From NCBI RefSeq assembly GCF_025231485.1, contig NZ_CP104003.1:3797960-3861959 (forward strand): 64,000 bases of DNA, written 5' to 3'. The notes under the pieces are model-generated. The model saw only the letters and a list, made by a program, of their open reading frames with translations, did no database searches and was not told the DNA's origin. The stretch comes from Salinirubellus salinus. GTDB lineage: Archaea > Halobacteriota > Halobacteria > Halobacteriales > Haloarculaceae. Positions 42,368 through 52,000 of this stretch are shown one piece after another. Position 1 is the stretch's first letter; every line of letters starts with the position of its first letter. A program made the translations under genes and the position numbers.

Positions 42368-42377
42368 TAGGCTATTG
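42365..42377. promoter_or_regulatory. Overlapping inverted repeat at the same promoter
   Basis: CAATAG and CTATTG arms with a 1-bp centre overlap the TTGAC palindrome and cover the place where the TATA element of the operon should be (about 28 nt upstream of the start). It may be a second binding site or an extension of the first. Confidence 0.4.
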
Positions 42378-42472
42378 AGTGTTTCCCAGGGGGCGGCCTC
42401 GGGGGCGCTGGTGACGGTGGCGAGCCGGTCGGGCGACCGAGCGGGGGTGCGGATGGCCCCCCGCCGTCCGAT

Positions 42473-42886
42473 TCAACCGTACCAGACCCGCACGGTCACC
42501 GGCCCGTGCTGGGTCGTCACGCTCGCCTTCCCAACCGCCACGCCTGCCGGCTTGCGGAAGCCGACGCTCCCGTGTGGTGTCGTCACCCGATACAGCAGGT
42601 TGTCGGGGAGGATGCGGTCCACTCGCCGCTCCAGTGCTCCGGACTCGCGCTCGAACGCCCCGGGCGACCAGGCGACTTCCGAGAGCCGGGTGGCACCCTG
42701 GTGACGCGGCGCCTCCCCGGCGAGCACCGTCACCGCGTCCTCGGCGTACGTCTCCAGTTGCGCGTCGCGGGTGTCGGGCTGTGGGAGGCCGAACGCGAAC
42801 CCCACCGCGACGGCCAGCACGAGCACGACGCCGACCGCGGCCTCGGCCACCGAGAGCGAGAGCTGGCCTCTGTCGCGGTCACGCAT
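42473..42886 (-). CDS. Pilin-like secreted protein, last gene of the pilus-like operon
   Basis: 137 residues. The N-terminus RDRGQLSLSVAEAAVGVVLVLAVAVGFAFG splits as a short charged leader, then one long hydrophobic helix, as in type IV pilin-like prepilins. The remainder is a small soluble domain ending SVTTQHGPVTVRVWYG. No family name is certain. Its start overlaps the end of the previous gene by 8 bp, marking it as the last member of the six-gene operon begun by the ATPase at 48945. Confidence 0.7.
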   Translation of the reverse strand: MRDRDRGQLSLSVAEAAVGVVLVLAVAVGFAFGLPQPDTRDAQLETYAEDAVTVLAGEAPRHQGATRLSEVAWSPGAFERESGALERRVDRILPDNLLYRVTTPHGSVGFRKPAGVAVGKASVTTQHGPVTVRVWYG

Positions 42887-43583
42887 CCACGGTCACCGCC
42901 AGTGTGGCCTTCGTCGTCCGCGTGGGGTAGTAGGTGAGTTCGACGCTGCCCGGTGGGAGCGGTCCCGTCGTCCCGAACGTGAGGCGGACCGTCTCGAACC
43001 GCGAGACGTCCACGTCGTACGTCCCCGTGAGTCCGTCGGGGTCGTGGAGGACGACGCGGTCGTTCGCCCGGACGGTGCGGACCGTCGCGGCCGCCGGGGG
43101 GTCGATCTTGAGTCGAACCCGGTCGGTCCGTCGGGGGAGCGTGGTCACGTTCCCGGTCAGGCGTGGGGTGACCGTCACCGACTGCTCCTCGGCGACGAGG
43201 ACGACCCGACGGACCGTGGCGCCGCCGCTCGGCCGACCTCGTTCGAGGAGCGTCCGGTCACCCAGCCGGACCCGGAGCGCGTGTCCCTCGACGACCGGGA
43301 ACCGTGAGTCGAGGCGGGCGGCCGGAAGCGGCGAGACGGCGTCGGCGTCCAGGACGTTCGCGCGTCGCGTGAGCGGTCCGTCGGCCGCCACCATCCGGTC
43401 GGCCAGCGCCGTCGCCGCGCGCCGGTCGGCCGGGTCGCGGTCCGCGGCGGCGAACGCGCCGTCGGCGAGCGTCAGCGCGAGGCCCGTCGTCGCCGTCAGC
43501 AGGAGCAACGCGACGGCGACGGCCGGGAGGTTCGCCTGCGCCCGACCGGGGTCGGGCGCCGTGGCGGGTCCGGGTACACTCAC
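42879..43583 (-). CDS. Pilin-like protein
   Basis: 234 residues from GTG 43583 (VSVPGPATAPDPG), which overlaps the preceding stop as GTGA; the larger frame to 43652 is a shadow. The leader GRAQANLPAVAVALLLLTATTGLALTLADG has the charge-then-helix layout of prepilins. Residues about 120-234 look beta-rich (EGHALRVRLGDRTLLERG, VTVTPRLTGNVTTLP, FETVRLTFGTTG). Probably a minor subunit of the pilus-like machine. Its end overlaps the next start by 8 bp. Confidence 0.7.
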   Translation of the reverse strand: MSVPGPATAPDPGRAQANLPAVAVALLLLTATTGLALTLADGAFAAADRDPADRRAATALADRMVAADGPLTRRANVLDADAVSPLPAARLDSRFPVVEGHALRVRLGDRTLLERGRPSGGATVRRVVLVAEEQSVTVTPRLTGNVTTLPRRTDRVRLKIDPPAAATVRTVRANDRVVLHDPDGLTGTYDVDVSRFETVRLTFGTTGPLPPGSVELTYYPTRTTKATLAVTVDA

Positions 43584-44029
43584 GCCAGCACCACCTCCAC
43601 GCCCGCCTCGACGCTCCGAACGCTGACCACGGGGTCGGCGGTGCTCTCCCACGCTCCCCGGACCCCGACCACGTGGTCGGGGAGCGAGAGCGGCGTCCGG
43701 CCACCGACCGCGGGGTCCGGGTGGTCGAGGACGAGCGCCTCCGCGTCGGCCCGGACGGCGTAGCGGTCCCCCGCGATGGTCCGGGGGAGGTCGACGCGAA
43801 CCTCGACGACGACGGACTCGGCCGGCGGTGGGACCGCTCGCTCCAGCTCCGTCGCCGCCGCGGCGAGCGTCCGGTCACCTACCTCTGCCCCCGCCGTCGC
43901 GCGGTAATCCGGGACGACACCGCCGTAGAGCGTCGTCGTCACCAGCCCGAGGTAGAGGACGACCAGCGCGGCCTCGAGTGCCTTCCCGACGACCGGACTG
44001 ACCGCCCGGTCGTCGCGCGGAACCTGCAT
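43580..44029 (-). CDS. Archaeal pilin N-terminal domain protein
   Basis: 149 residues. DDRAVSPVVGKALEAALVVLYLGLVTTTLYG is the classic haloarchaeal type IV pilin start (R-A-V-S-P-V-V-G), cut by a prepilin peptidase before the hydrophobic helix. The C-terminal domain is small and beta-rich: AVRADAEALVLDHPDP, DPVVSVRSVEAGVEVVLA. A likely minor pilin. It overlaps both neighbours (TGATG upstream, GTGA downstream). Confidence 0.75.
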   Translation of the reverse strand: MQVPRDDRAVSPVVGKALEAALVVLYLGLVTTTLYGGVVPDYRATAGAEVGDRTLAAAATELERAVPPPAESVVVEVRVDLPRTIAGDRYAVRADAEALVLDHPDPAVGGRTPLSLPDHVVGVRGAWESTADPVVSVRSVEAGVEVVLA

Positions 44030-44805
44030 CAGCCGTCCACCTCCAGCGAGAGGTCGTGGACGACGAGGTAGGCCCGGCGCTCGCCGTCGAACGACGCGAC
44101 GACGCTCGGGAGGCCGTCGCCGTCGAGGTCGCGGGTGGTGACGGTCGCGCCCCGCTCGCGGAACGACTCGGCCAGCGGGACCGGGGTCCGCGTCTCGACG
44201 GCGACCCGGTATGCGCCCGTCCCGAGGTCGGTCCGATGGTGACGTACGTCGGTCCGGAGCGTGACGGTGCCGCCGCCGGAGACGCTCGCGGCCGTCGGGC
44301 CGAGGCGGGCCGCACCGACGACGAGGACGCCAGCGTCACCCCCACCATCCCCGTCGTCGCCGTCCTCACTGTCTCCTTCCGCGCTGCCCCGCGACGCGGT
44401 CATCGGGAGCGGCGTGACGAGGCTCGCCGTCCGCCCCCGGCCGGAGACGAGTGCGCCGCCGAGGAACGCCACGCGGCCGCCGCCCGGTCGTTCGTACACC
44501 AGCGCTCCCACCCGGACGCGTTCGACGACGCCGTCGCCGTCGAGGACGCGGAGGTCACGCTCGACGGTCCGGAGCGTCCCCTCGGCGAAGGAGACCCGGC
44601 CACGGTTGCGGCCGGTCGTCGTCACGGGGCCCAGCGCCGCGTCGAGGTCGGTCGCGACACGGGCCGTGTCGGTCCGGGCGGTGTGGTCCTCGACGACGGT
44701 GCCGACGGCCGCCGTGAGTGTCCCGAGCGAGACGACGGCGACGCCCAGGAGGAGGGCCACGCCGACGACGTTGGCCTGCGCGCGGTGGCCGTCGCGCCCG
44801 GTCAT
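44029..44805 (-). CDS. Pilin-like protein with an acidic insert
   Basis: 258 residues. The start GHRAQANVVGVALLLGVAVVSLGTL is pilin-like. A glycine- and aspartate-rich insert (SAEGDSEDGDDGDGGGDAG, about 143-161) interrupts a beta-rich domain with GTLRTVERDLRVLDGDGVVE and DVRHHRTDLGTGAYRVAVETR. The acidic loop is an adaptation or a calcium-type site (speculative). The start overlaps the end of the membrane platform gene by four bases (ATGA). Confidence 0.7.
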   Translation of the reverse strand: MTGRDGHRAQANVVGVALLLGVAVVSLGTLTAAVGTVVEDHTARTDTARVATDLDAALGPVTTTGRNRGRVSFAEGTLRTVERDLRVLDGDGVVERVRVGALVYERPGGGRVAFLGGALVSGRGRTASLVTPLPMTASRGSAEGDSEDGDDGDGGGDAGVLVVGAARLGPTAASVSGGGTVTLRTDVRHHRTDLGTGAYRVAVETRTPVPLAESFRERGATVTTRDLDGDGLPSVVASFDGERRAYLVVHDLSLEVDG

Positions 44806-46715
44806 ATCATCCCCGCCCCCGCGAAGACGACGTAACAGACGAGCGCCAGCGCCGCGGAGTGGAGCAACGCCTCGTAGCGCCCTCGTGAGGCCGTACCCGC
44901 GAACCAGCCGCAGGCCAGCATCGTCGCCTGCGTGACGAGGTAGAACCGGAACCGGTCACGTTCGGGCTGGACCGCGTCGGGCGCGATGGCGATGGAGCGA
45001 CTCGACTCGGCGACGGCCGAGAGCTGCGCGAAGCCGTCGAGGACGTGGAGGTTCACCGCGACGACGATGCCGACGACGAGGAGCGCGGTGGTCCACCCGA
45101 CGGCGACGTAGACCAGCATGGCCGAGCGGAGCGCCTTGCGTTCGTGGTAGAGCCGACCGATCTCCGCTTGCAGTGTCTCGAACGCGGCGTCCGCGTCCGC
45201 ACCCACGTCGAGCGCGCCTGTGACGAGACCGACGGTCTGCTCGGCCAGCGGGGTCCCGACGCGGTCGACGAACCGTTCCAACGCGGCCGCCCGGACGTCC
45301 CGGTCGTCCGGTCCGGTGACGAGGCCGAGGTTGACCGCGAGGTCGGCCACGTCCGCCTCGAGCGGGCCGAGGTCGCTCCCCGTCGCCACCTTCTCGACCG
45401 CCTCACCGAACGGTATCCCGAGGCCGACGTGCCCGGCGACGGCGTGGACGAAGTCACGCATCTCCCGGTCCTTCGCGTCGTCGCGTCTCGCCCGCTGCAC
45501 GGCGACGAGGCCGACCGGGAGGCCGTAGGCGACGTAGCCGACGACGAGGACGTTCGCGGGGTGGTAGTCGAGCCACCAGCCGAGGGCCGCGACGCCTGCC
45601 GCGACGGGAAGACAGACGAGTGCGGCACTGGCCGGGTTCGCCGTGGCCGCACGGAGCGTCCCGAGGCCTCCCGGCCGGTCGTACGACGGCGACCGCTGTC
45701 CGGGCGGACGGAGCTGCTCGACGAGCAGTGCCGCACCAGCCCCGACGGCGAGGACGAACCCGGCGCTGGCGTAGACGAGGAGCGCGCGGGCCGTGGTCGT
45801 CCCGAGTGGGGTCGGTATCGGGCGACCCAGTCTGGGCGCCAGCACGGAGAGGACGGTGACGATGACTACCAGCAGCGCGGGGAGGACCAGCAGGACGACG
45901 AACAGTTCCGCGAGGAGTTCGAGGAAGTCGCCCGCACGCTGTCGCTCGCGCTCCTGTCTGTGGCTCAGCATCCGCGACTCCATGCTGAGGTAACCCTCCA
46001 GCGCGTCCGAGCCGCGACTGCCGTGTTCGCGGAACTTGAGCAGGAACGGCGAGAGCACGCCACGGGAGGGGGTGTCACGGGCGGTCCGTCGCAACCCCTC
46101 GTTCAGGCTGCCGGTGAGCGCGGCCGTGTTGAGGACGCGCCGGAAGGCGACGGCCGTCTCGCCGTAGGCGTCGCGTTCGGCCACCTTCCGGAGCATCGCC
46201 CGTCGGTCGTCGCTCCCCGTCGCCAGCGCGCGGCAGTACCTGACCGCGCCGGGGAGCGACCGCTCGATGCCCGCCCGGCGCGCACTCGCTCGCCACGCGA
46301 GGTAGCGCCCACCTGTCCGGACCACGAGATGTTTCGCGGTCGCGAACGCGAGGAGACCGGTCACGACCGCGACCGGGCGCCGTGGGGCCGACGGGAGGTC
46401 GACGCGGTTGAGGACGGGCAGTCCGTCGTGGGCGAACCTGGCGACGGTCGCCGTCACCTCTGCCGGGAGCGCGAGCGCCAGCACCGCGACGGCGACGCCC
46501 GAGAGCAGTCCCACGAGCCACGACACCCCGTAGACGCGGGCGAGGTAGCGGTCGAACCCGAGCGAGAGCGCGGCCTCGCGGTAGCGCCGCCGGTCGGTCT
46601 CGTGACGCGACCGGTCGGCGTGCCGGGAGAACAGCGCGTAGAGACTCCGGTCGAGGGCTGCGAGCCCACCGCTCGGGCCGGCGCGTGACCGGGACCGGTC
46701 CGTCTCAGTCGCCAT
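44802..46715 (-). CDS. Type II/IV secretion F-type (TadC/FlaJ-like) membrane platform protein
   Basis: 637 residues from ATG 46715; the frame further upstream is a shadow of the ATPase gene. Two tandem F-domains are visible, each with a basic helical segment followed by spans: SLPGAVRYCRALATGSDDRRAML, ALTGSLNEGLRRTARDTPSRGV, and in the second half DFVHAVAGHVGLGIPFGEAVEKV, ALDVGADADAAFETLQAEIGRL. Eight to nine hydrophobic spans in total. It is the inner-membrane platform that the ATPase rotates or pushes against in pilus assembly. It overlaps the ATPase gene by 11 bp. Confidence 0.85.
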   Translation of the reverse strand: MATETDRSRSRAGPSGGLAALDRSLYALFSRHADRSRHETDRRRYREAALSLGFDRYLARVYGVSWLVGLLSGVAVAVLALALPAEVTATVARFAHDGLPVLNRVDLPSAPRRPVAVVTGLLAFATAKHLVVRTGGRYLAWRASARRAGIERSLPGAVRYCRALATGSDDRRAMLRKVAERDAYGETAVAFRRVLNTAALTGSLNEGLRRTARDTPSRGVLSPFLLKFREHGSRGSDALEGYLSMESRMLSHRQERERQRAGDFLELLAELFVVLLVLPALLVVIVTVLSVLAPRLGRPIPTPLGTTTARALLVYASAGFVLAVGAGAALLVEQLRPPGQRSPSYDRPGGLGTLRAATANPASAALVCLPVAAGVAALGWWLDYHPANVLVVGYVAYGLPVGLVAVQRARRDDAKDREMRDFVHAVAGHVGLGIPFGEAVEKVATGSDLGPLEADVADLAVNLGLVTGPDDRDVRAAALERFVDRVGTPLAEQTVGLVTGALDVGADADAAFETLQAEIGRLYHERKALRSAMLVYVAVGWTTALLVVGIVVAVNLHVLDGFAQLSAVAESSRSIAIAPDAVQPERDRFRFYLVTQATMLACGWFAGTASRGRYEALLHSAALALVCYVVFAGAGMI

Positions 46716-48945
46716 CCGGACCTCCTTCCTCCGTGCTGGACGCACCACCGTCCGCGGCGACCCCCCGACGGTGGACTCGCTCGACCGTCGCCGCCTCCTC
46801 GGTCCGGAGATCCGCGAGGAAGCCGAACAGGTCGTCGAAGTCCGTGCGGCCGTCGCGGACGAGGTACTCGACGTAGCCGTGTTTCCGACGGAACTCCCGG
46901 CGGACCGCCTCGGGCGAGCGGTCGGTGCGCCCGGCGAGTCGCTCGAACGCGAGGGTCCGGACGGACTCCGTGCTCGCGCCGAGGTCCGGGTGGTCGTAGG
47001 CGAAGCGGAACCCGTCGTCCGCCCGTCCGGCCCCACGCTCGCGCCGACAGACCCGGTTCCAGCAGACGACGGTCCCGTCCTTCTCGATGCGGCCGGCGCG
47101 CTCGCCGTCGGCGTGGTGCTCGAGTCGCTCGAACTCACGCTCCGAGAGCAGTTCGACGGCCTCGCCGACGTAGCGCTCGCCGTCGACGTGCCGCGGGAAG
47201 ACGACGAGGTCGATCTCCCGCAGGAGGTACGCCGGGAGGCCCTGTTCGACCACCCGGTTCACGAGTTTCTCGACGTCCTCGGCGTGGGTGGTGCCGACGA
47301 GACCGTGGCCCGTGTTCAGCGACTCCGCGAACGTCCGGAAGGAGGCGGGCGTGTTCACCTCCGCGATGACCTCCACGTCCGGGTTCAGGTAGTTTGCCTC
47401 GGTCATCAGGTCGGCCATCGACACCCGCTTGTGTGCGTCCTCGTGGTCTCGCGTGGTGAGCGAGACGCCCGTCTCGTGTGGGAGGCGGACCTCGCGGCTC
47501 CCCTCGTCGATGGAGACGGGCCGGTCCGAGAACGGGACGAACGGCATGTGGGCGTTCATCAGCGTGGTCTTCCCCACCCCGGTCGGTCCGGAGAACAGCA
47601 CCACGCCGCGGGACTCGTAGAGCATCCAGAGGAGCGTCACGAGTTCGGTCGGCAGCGCGTCACGCTGGACGAGGTCGACCGGCGTCATCGCGTCGGGCGC
47701 CTGCTTGCGGATGGAGATGTGCGGGCCCCCCTCGCTGACGACGGGCAGGGCGACGGCACACCGGATGGTCTCGTCGACGCCCGGCGGGTCGAGGTTCACC
47801 TTGGCGGAGGGCGTCGAGGCGTTCAACTCGACGCCGTCCTCGGCCGCCAGCTGCGTGACGAGGTTGACGAAGGTGGTCTCGTCCTCGAACGTGAGGTTGG
47901 TCGGGACGCGCCCGTCGTGGACGTCGCTCCGGGGGATGACCTTCACCCGCTCGCCGACGCGGTTTGCCTCCACGTCTTCGAGGTTCGGGTCCCGGATGGG
48001 GACGGTGAGCTGGCCGTACCCCACGAAGTCACGGAGAACGTAGTAGACGAGGTCGTCCAGCCGGTCGCGGGCGTAGCGCGAGTCGACCGGCGGTAACGCG
48101 AGGCCGTGTTCCGCGAGCGCCGCGCGCACCCGGTGGCGGGTCGACTCCAGCCATGCTCCCGCGTTCCGTGCCGTGAGTCGCCGCGAGAGCAGGTCCTCGG
48201 CCCGTTCGCGGACGAACGTGGCCCGGTCGCCGGTCCCCAGCACGTCGTCGGCGCTGGCCTCCCAGATGCGCTCCTTGCACTCGGCGAGCAGTCGGTCGTC
48301 CCCCGGGAGGAGGTCGGGTTCGAGCACCGCGTACCTGACGGCGAACGGGTCGCCGCCGAGCACGTTCGAGCGGTAGACCACCACGGGGACCGAGAACCCC
48401 TCGAACGACACCTCGTAGCGGGCCAGCCGTTCGCCGGCGAAGCGGTCGAGGTAGGCTTCTGGTGGGTCCACCGCGGTCCGACAGGGCGCGAAGTCGGTGG
48501 TGTGGACGGTCGTCTCACCCCCATCACTGTCGGCGACCTCGATGGTCTCGTCCAGCGCGTGTGGCGTCACCCGTCCGAGACACCGGTGGTCGGCCAGCGC
48601 GTGGTACTCGACCCGCCGGCGAGCGCTGGGCGAGCAGTCGGTCAGGCGGTCGATGGCCCGCCCGTACTTCGGCTCGAACCCGCGGTCCATCCGCTCGCGG
48701 ACGCCCTCCCGCGTTCGGGGTCGGCGCAACTCCGCGCTCGCGAGGTAGTCGTCCACCAGCGCCCGTGCCCGCTCGCCGGCGGCCGTCAGCCCGGGCGTGC
48801 GTGTCTCGTAGACGAACCCGTCCGGGCCGTCCCGTATCGTCGTCACGACGCCCGCGTGGACGGCCCGCTGGTCGAGCACTCGCGGCGCGTACCACCCCTC
48901 GGCCGGCGGTTCCGGCGGCGGCACCGTCGGCACTTTTCCTTCCAT
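46705..48945 (-). CDS. Type II/IV secretion system ATPase (GspE/PilB/TadA-like)
   Basis: 746 residues from ATG 48945 (MEGKVPTVPPPEPPAEG). The start is supported by a TATA-like CTTTAAAA 29 nt upstream. The C-terminal motor has Walker A SGPTGVGKTTLMN (about 452-464), then the Asp box SIDEGSREVRLPHETG and the His box NTGHGLVGTTHAEDVEKLV. VNLDPPGVDETIRCAVALPVVSEGGPHISIRKQ is split over the substrate-binding region of this family. It powers assembly of the pilus or adhesion filament. The N-terminal Pro-rich stretch TVPPPEPPAE also occurs at 60001-60033, see repeat. Confidence 0.9.
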   Translation of the reverse strand: MEGKVPTVPPPEPPAEGWYAPRVLDQRAVHAGVVTTIRDGPDGFVYETRTPGLTAAGERARALVDDYLASAELRRPRTREGVRERMDRGFEPKYGRAIDRLTDCSPSARRRVEYHALADHRCLGRVTPHALDETIEVADSDGGETTVHTTDFAPCRTAVDPPEAYLDRFAGERLARYEVSFEGFSVPVVVYRSNVLGGDPFAVRYAVLEPDLLPGDDRLLAECKERIWEASADDVLGTGDRATFVRERAEDLLSRRLTARNAGAWLESTRHRVRAALAEHGLALPPVDSRYARDRLDDLVYYVLRDFVGYGQLTVPIRDPNLEDVEANRVGERVKVIPRSDVHDGRVPTNLTFEDETTFVNLVTQLAAEDGVELNASTPSAKVNLDPPGVDETIRCAVALPVVSEGGPHISIRKQAPDAMTPVDLVQRDALPTELVTLLWMLYESRGVVLFSGPTGVGKTTLMNAHMPFVPFSDRPVSIDEGSREVRLPHETGVSLTTRDHEDAHKRVSMADLMTEANYLNPDVEVIAEVNTPASFRTFAESLNTGHGLVGTTHAEDVEKLVNRVVEQGLPAYLLREIDLVVFPRHVDGERYVGEAVELLSEREFERLEHHADGERAGRIEKDGTVVCWNRVCRRERGAGRADDGFRFAYDHPDLGASTESVRTLAFERLAGRTDRSPEAVRREFRRKHGYVEYLVRDGRTDFDDLFGFLADLRTEEAATVERVHRRGVAADGGASSTEEGGPDGD
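48897..48929 (-). repeat. 33-nt repeat, copy A (inside the ATPase start)
   Basis: It matches 60001-60033 in 32 of 33 positions. In the ATPase it encodes TVPPPEPPAEG. The far copy is on the same strand but outside any accepted gene. Confidence 0.6.
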
Positions 48946-48969
48946 GGTTTGTAGTAGAGTAATTTTCCG

Positions 48970-48979
48970 CTTTAAAATT
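48970..48979 (-). promoter_or_regulatory. TATA-like promoter of the pilus-like operon
   Basis: CTTTAAAATT centred near 48974, 29 nt before ATG 48945. It lies inside AATTTT/AAAATT arms (48961-48966 and 48974-48979). It should drive the whole six-gene operon as a leaderless transcript. Confidence 0.5.
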
Positions 48980-49061
48980 ACGGCGGTGATAGGCGGCACA
49001 ATAAGTGGTCGGTCGCCGGCCGGCGGGCGTACCGGGCCGAGCGGTCGTCGCGCCCGCGACA

Positions 49062-52000
49062 CTACGGCTGCTCCGATCGCCCACGTCTCGTCCGCCGCCG
49101 CAGCCCCAGCAGTCCGAGCAGGAGCCCGAGGAGCGCCGTCCACGGCCCGAACCCGGGGCCATCGGCCGCCGACGTGGCCGTGGTGGGTGCCGTCGGTGAC
49201 CCAGTCTCGGTCGTCGTGACGGTCGCGGTCGCCGCCGTCGGTGACGCCGTGGACGACGCCGTCGGCGTGACGGCCGTGGTCGGCGTCGGGGTCGTGGTTA
49301 CGGTCACCGTGACGGTCGGTGTGGCCGTGGGCGTCACCGCCGGTGTCGGCGTCGGTGTCGGTTCAGGTGCCGGAGTCCGCGCTGGCGTCGGGGTGGGGGT
49401 CGGCGTGGGCTCCGGGTCCCGCCCGTCGCTGTCGCTCCCGTCCGGCGTCGTGTCGTCCCCCGTCGTGGGCGACCCCGTGTCACCGGATTCGGAGCCGACG
49501 GTGAACGTCAGCGTCTCGGTGTGGGTGTTGTCCGCCCGGTCGACGACGACGACCTCCAGCGTGTGTGTGGAACCGTCCGTCAGCCCGGTCGCCTCGAACT
49601 CGGTGAACGTGCTCGTGACGGTGGTCGCGGGGTCGGTCGTGACCAGCGCGCCGTCGAACAGCACCCCGACCCGACCCGTTTCCACGCCGCTGAGTGCGTC
49701 CGCGTACTCGACCCGGAGCGTCGCGGCCGTGGTCCCGGCCGGCAGCTCCTCACCGTCCGACGGTATCGTCGCCGTGACGGTCGGCGGCGCGCGGTCGCTC
49801 GCGACCGCCCCGTAGGTCGAGAAGTGGGTCACGGTCGCGACCCAGTACTCGTCGGTCGTCCCGTCGACGGTGACGTTCTCGACGGTCGTCGGCACGTCCG
49901 ACCACCGGCCGGTCGTCTCGTTGTAGAAGCGGACGGTCACGTCCTCAACGTCGGTGCCGGACGCGAGTCGCGACCGGTTCACGGGGACACCGACGAGGGC
50001 GTGGTCGAGGTTCGCCGAGAGCTGACTCCCGATCTCCGCGTCGAGGAACGCCACGCCCGAGGGCTCACTTGCGAGCGGGGCGAGTGGCGAGTCGCTCTCG
50101 GTCACCGTGACGAACGTGTCGGTCACCGTCTGGCTCGCGGTGAACCTGACGAACAGGCCCGAGGGCACGAGCCGGACGGTGATGGTACCGTTCGCGTCCG
50201 TGCTGGCGGTCGTGACGAGTGCCGTCGCGGTGTCGTTGCCGCGGTTCCCCGCGAGGTCGGCGCCCGCCGAGACGAGGCCGTACTGCCCCTCGCCGGCGAG
50301 CGTGACGGTCCCGTTCCAGTGGCCCCCCTCGTCGGTCAGGGCGACCGGGACGACTGTGCCGTCTGGTCGCTCGACATCGAGGGTGAGCGATCCCGGTCGG
50401 ACCGGTTCGTCCGGCGCGACGGTCACCGCCGCGGCGGTCGCGTTCAGCCGGGTGACCGTCGCCGGCACGTTCGGGACCGCACGGTCGACGACGACCCGGT
50501 CGGCAGCCGCGACGGTCCGGCGGTTGCCCCGGTCGTCGACGGCCGTGACGACCACGTCGTACGCGCCGTCGTCGGGGAGTCGACTGGTTGGAATCGAGGC
50601 CGTCCAGTCGCCGGTCGCCGAGTCGTACTCGACGCTGCCGGACTCGGTGCCGCCGTCGAGAGACCCGATGGGTTTCGAGGCCGTCCCGTCGTCGGTCCCC
50701 GCGTCGTACGTCGCGTCAACCGTCTCCTCGAAGGTGGTGAACCGGGCGTCGAGTGTCACGCGCACGGCGTCGACTGTCCCGGTCGCGTCGGTGGCGTCGA
50801 CGGTGAAGTCGACGCTCTCGTTCGCGTAGACGGTCGACCCGTCACGTGCGGCGCCCGTCACCGCGACGTCGTGGACGGTCGGGGCGTCGGCGTCTTCACC
50901 GGTGCCGCCGAGGGTGACCTCGACTTCGGGCTCGTCCGGGTCGTCCGAGAGCACCGTAAGCGTGGCCTCGGCCGGGCCGGTGGCTGTCGGCGCGTACGCC
51001 ACGGTGAGTTCGTGGGTGCCGCCGTAGCCGAGCACCGCCGATCCAGTACCCGAAACCACTTCGAACGCACTGGCGTTCGGGCCCGAGAGCGCCGTGCCCG
51101 AGACGGTCAGATTCCGGTCGCCGACGTTGGCGACGGTGACTGTCTTCGTGGCGTTCCCGCCGGCGGGAACGGTCCCGAACTCGAGGTCGGTCGGGGTGAC
51201 CACGACGTCGGCGACCCCGGAGCTGGAGGCGTCGACGACGGTGACGGTCACCGGGACGAACGTGGAGTACTCGCCCTCGGCGTCGCGGATGCGGTAGACG
51301 TAGGAGTCGACGCCGACGAAACCGGGATCGGGCGTGTAGCTGAAACTCCCGTCCTGCGCGGAGCGATGGAGCGTACCGTTGTTGGGGTCGCTGTGATGGC
51401 TCGCGTCGAAAGTGTGGCCGTCGACGTCGTAGTCGTTCGCCAGCCGACCGGGGGCGTCCACCGTGAGCGTCTCACCCTGAACGACGACGTACTCGTCCGA
51501 GACCGCGGTCGGGGCGCGGTTCGTCGGGGGGAGCACCTCGATGGTGACGGTGGCGAACGAGGAGTACTCGCCCTCGGCGTCGCGGATGCGGTAGACGTAG
51601 GAGTCGGTGCCGACGAAGCCGGGGTCCGGCAGGTACTGGAAGCTCCCGTCCTGCGCCGAGCGGTGGAGCGTGCCGTTGTCGGTGTCGCCGTGGTGGCTCG
51701 CGCCGAACGAATCGCCGTCCGGGTCGCGGTCGTTGGCCAGGCGACCGGGGCCGCTCACGTTCAGCCACTCGCCCGCGTGGACCGAGTAGGAGTCGTCGAC
51801 GGCCTGCGGCGGCCGGTTCGGGTCCGGGAGTACCTCGATGGTGACCGTCTCGAAAGCCGAGTACGTGCCGTGCTCGTCGCGGACGCGGTAGACGTAGGAG
51901 TCGATGCCGACGAAGCCGTCGTCCGGGAGATATTCGAAACTCCCGTCCTGTGCCGAGCGGTAGAGCGTGCCGTCGTCGGTGTCGCCGTGGTGGCTCGCGT

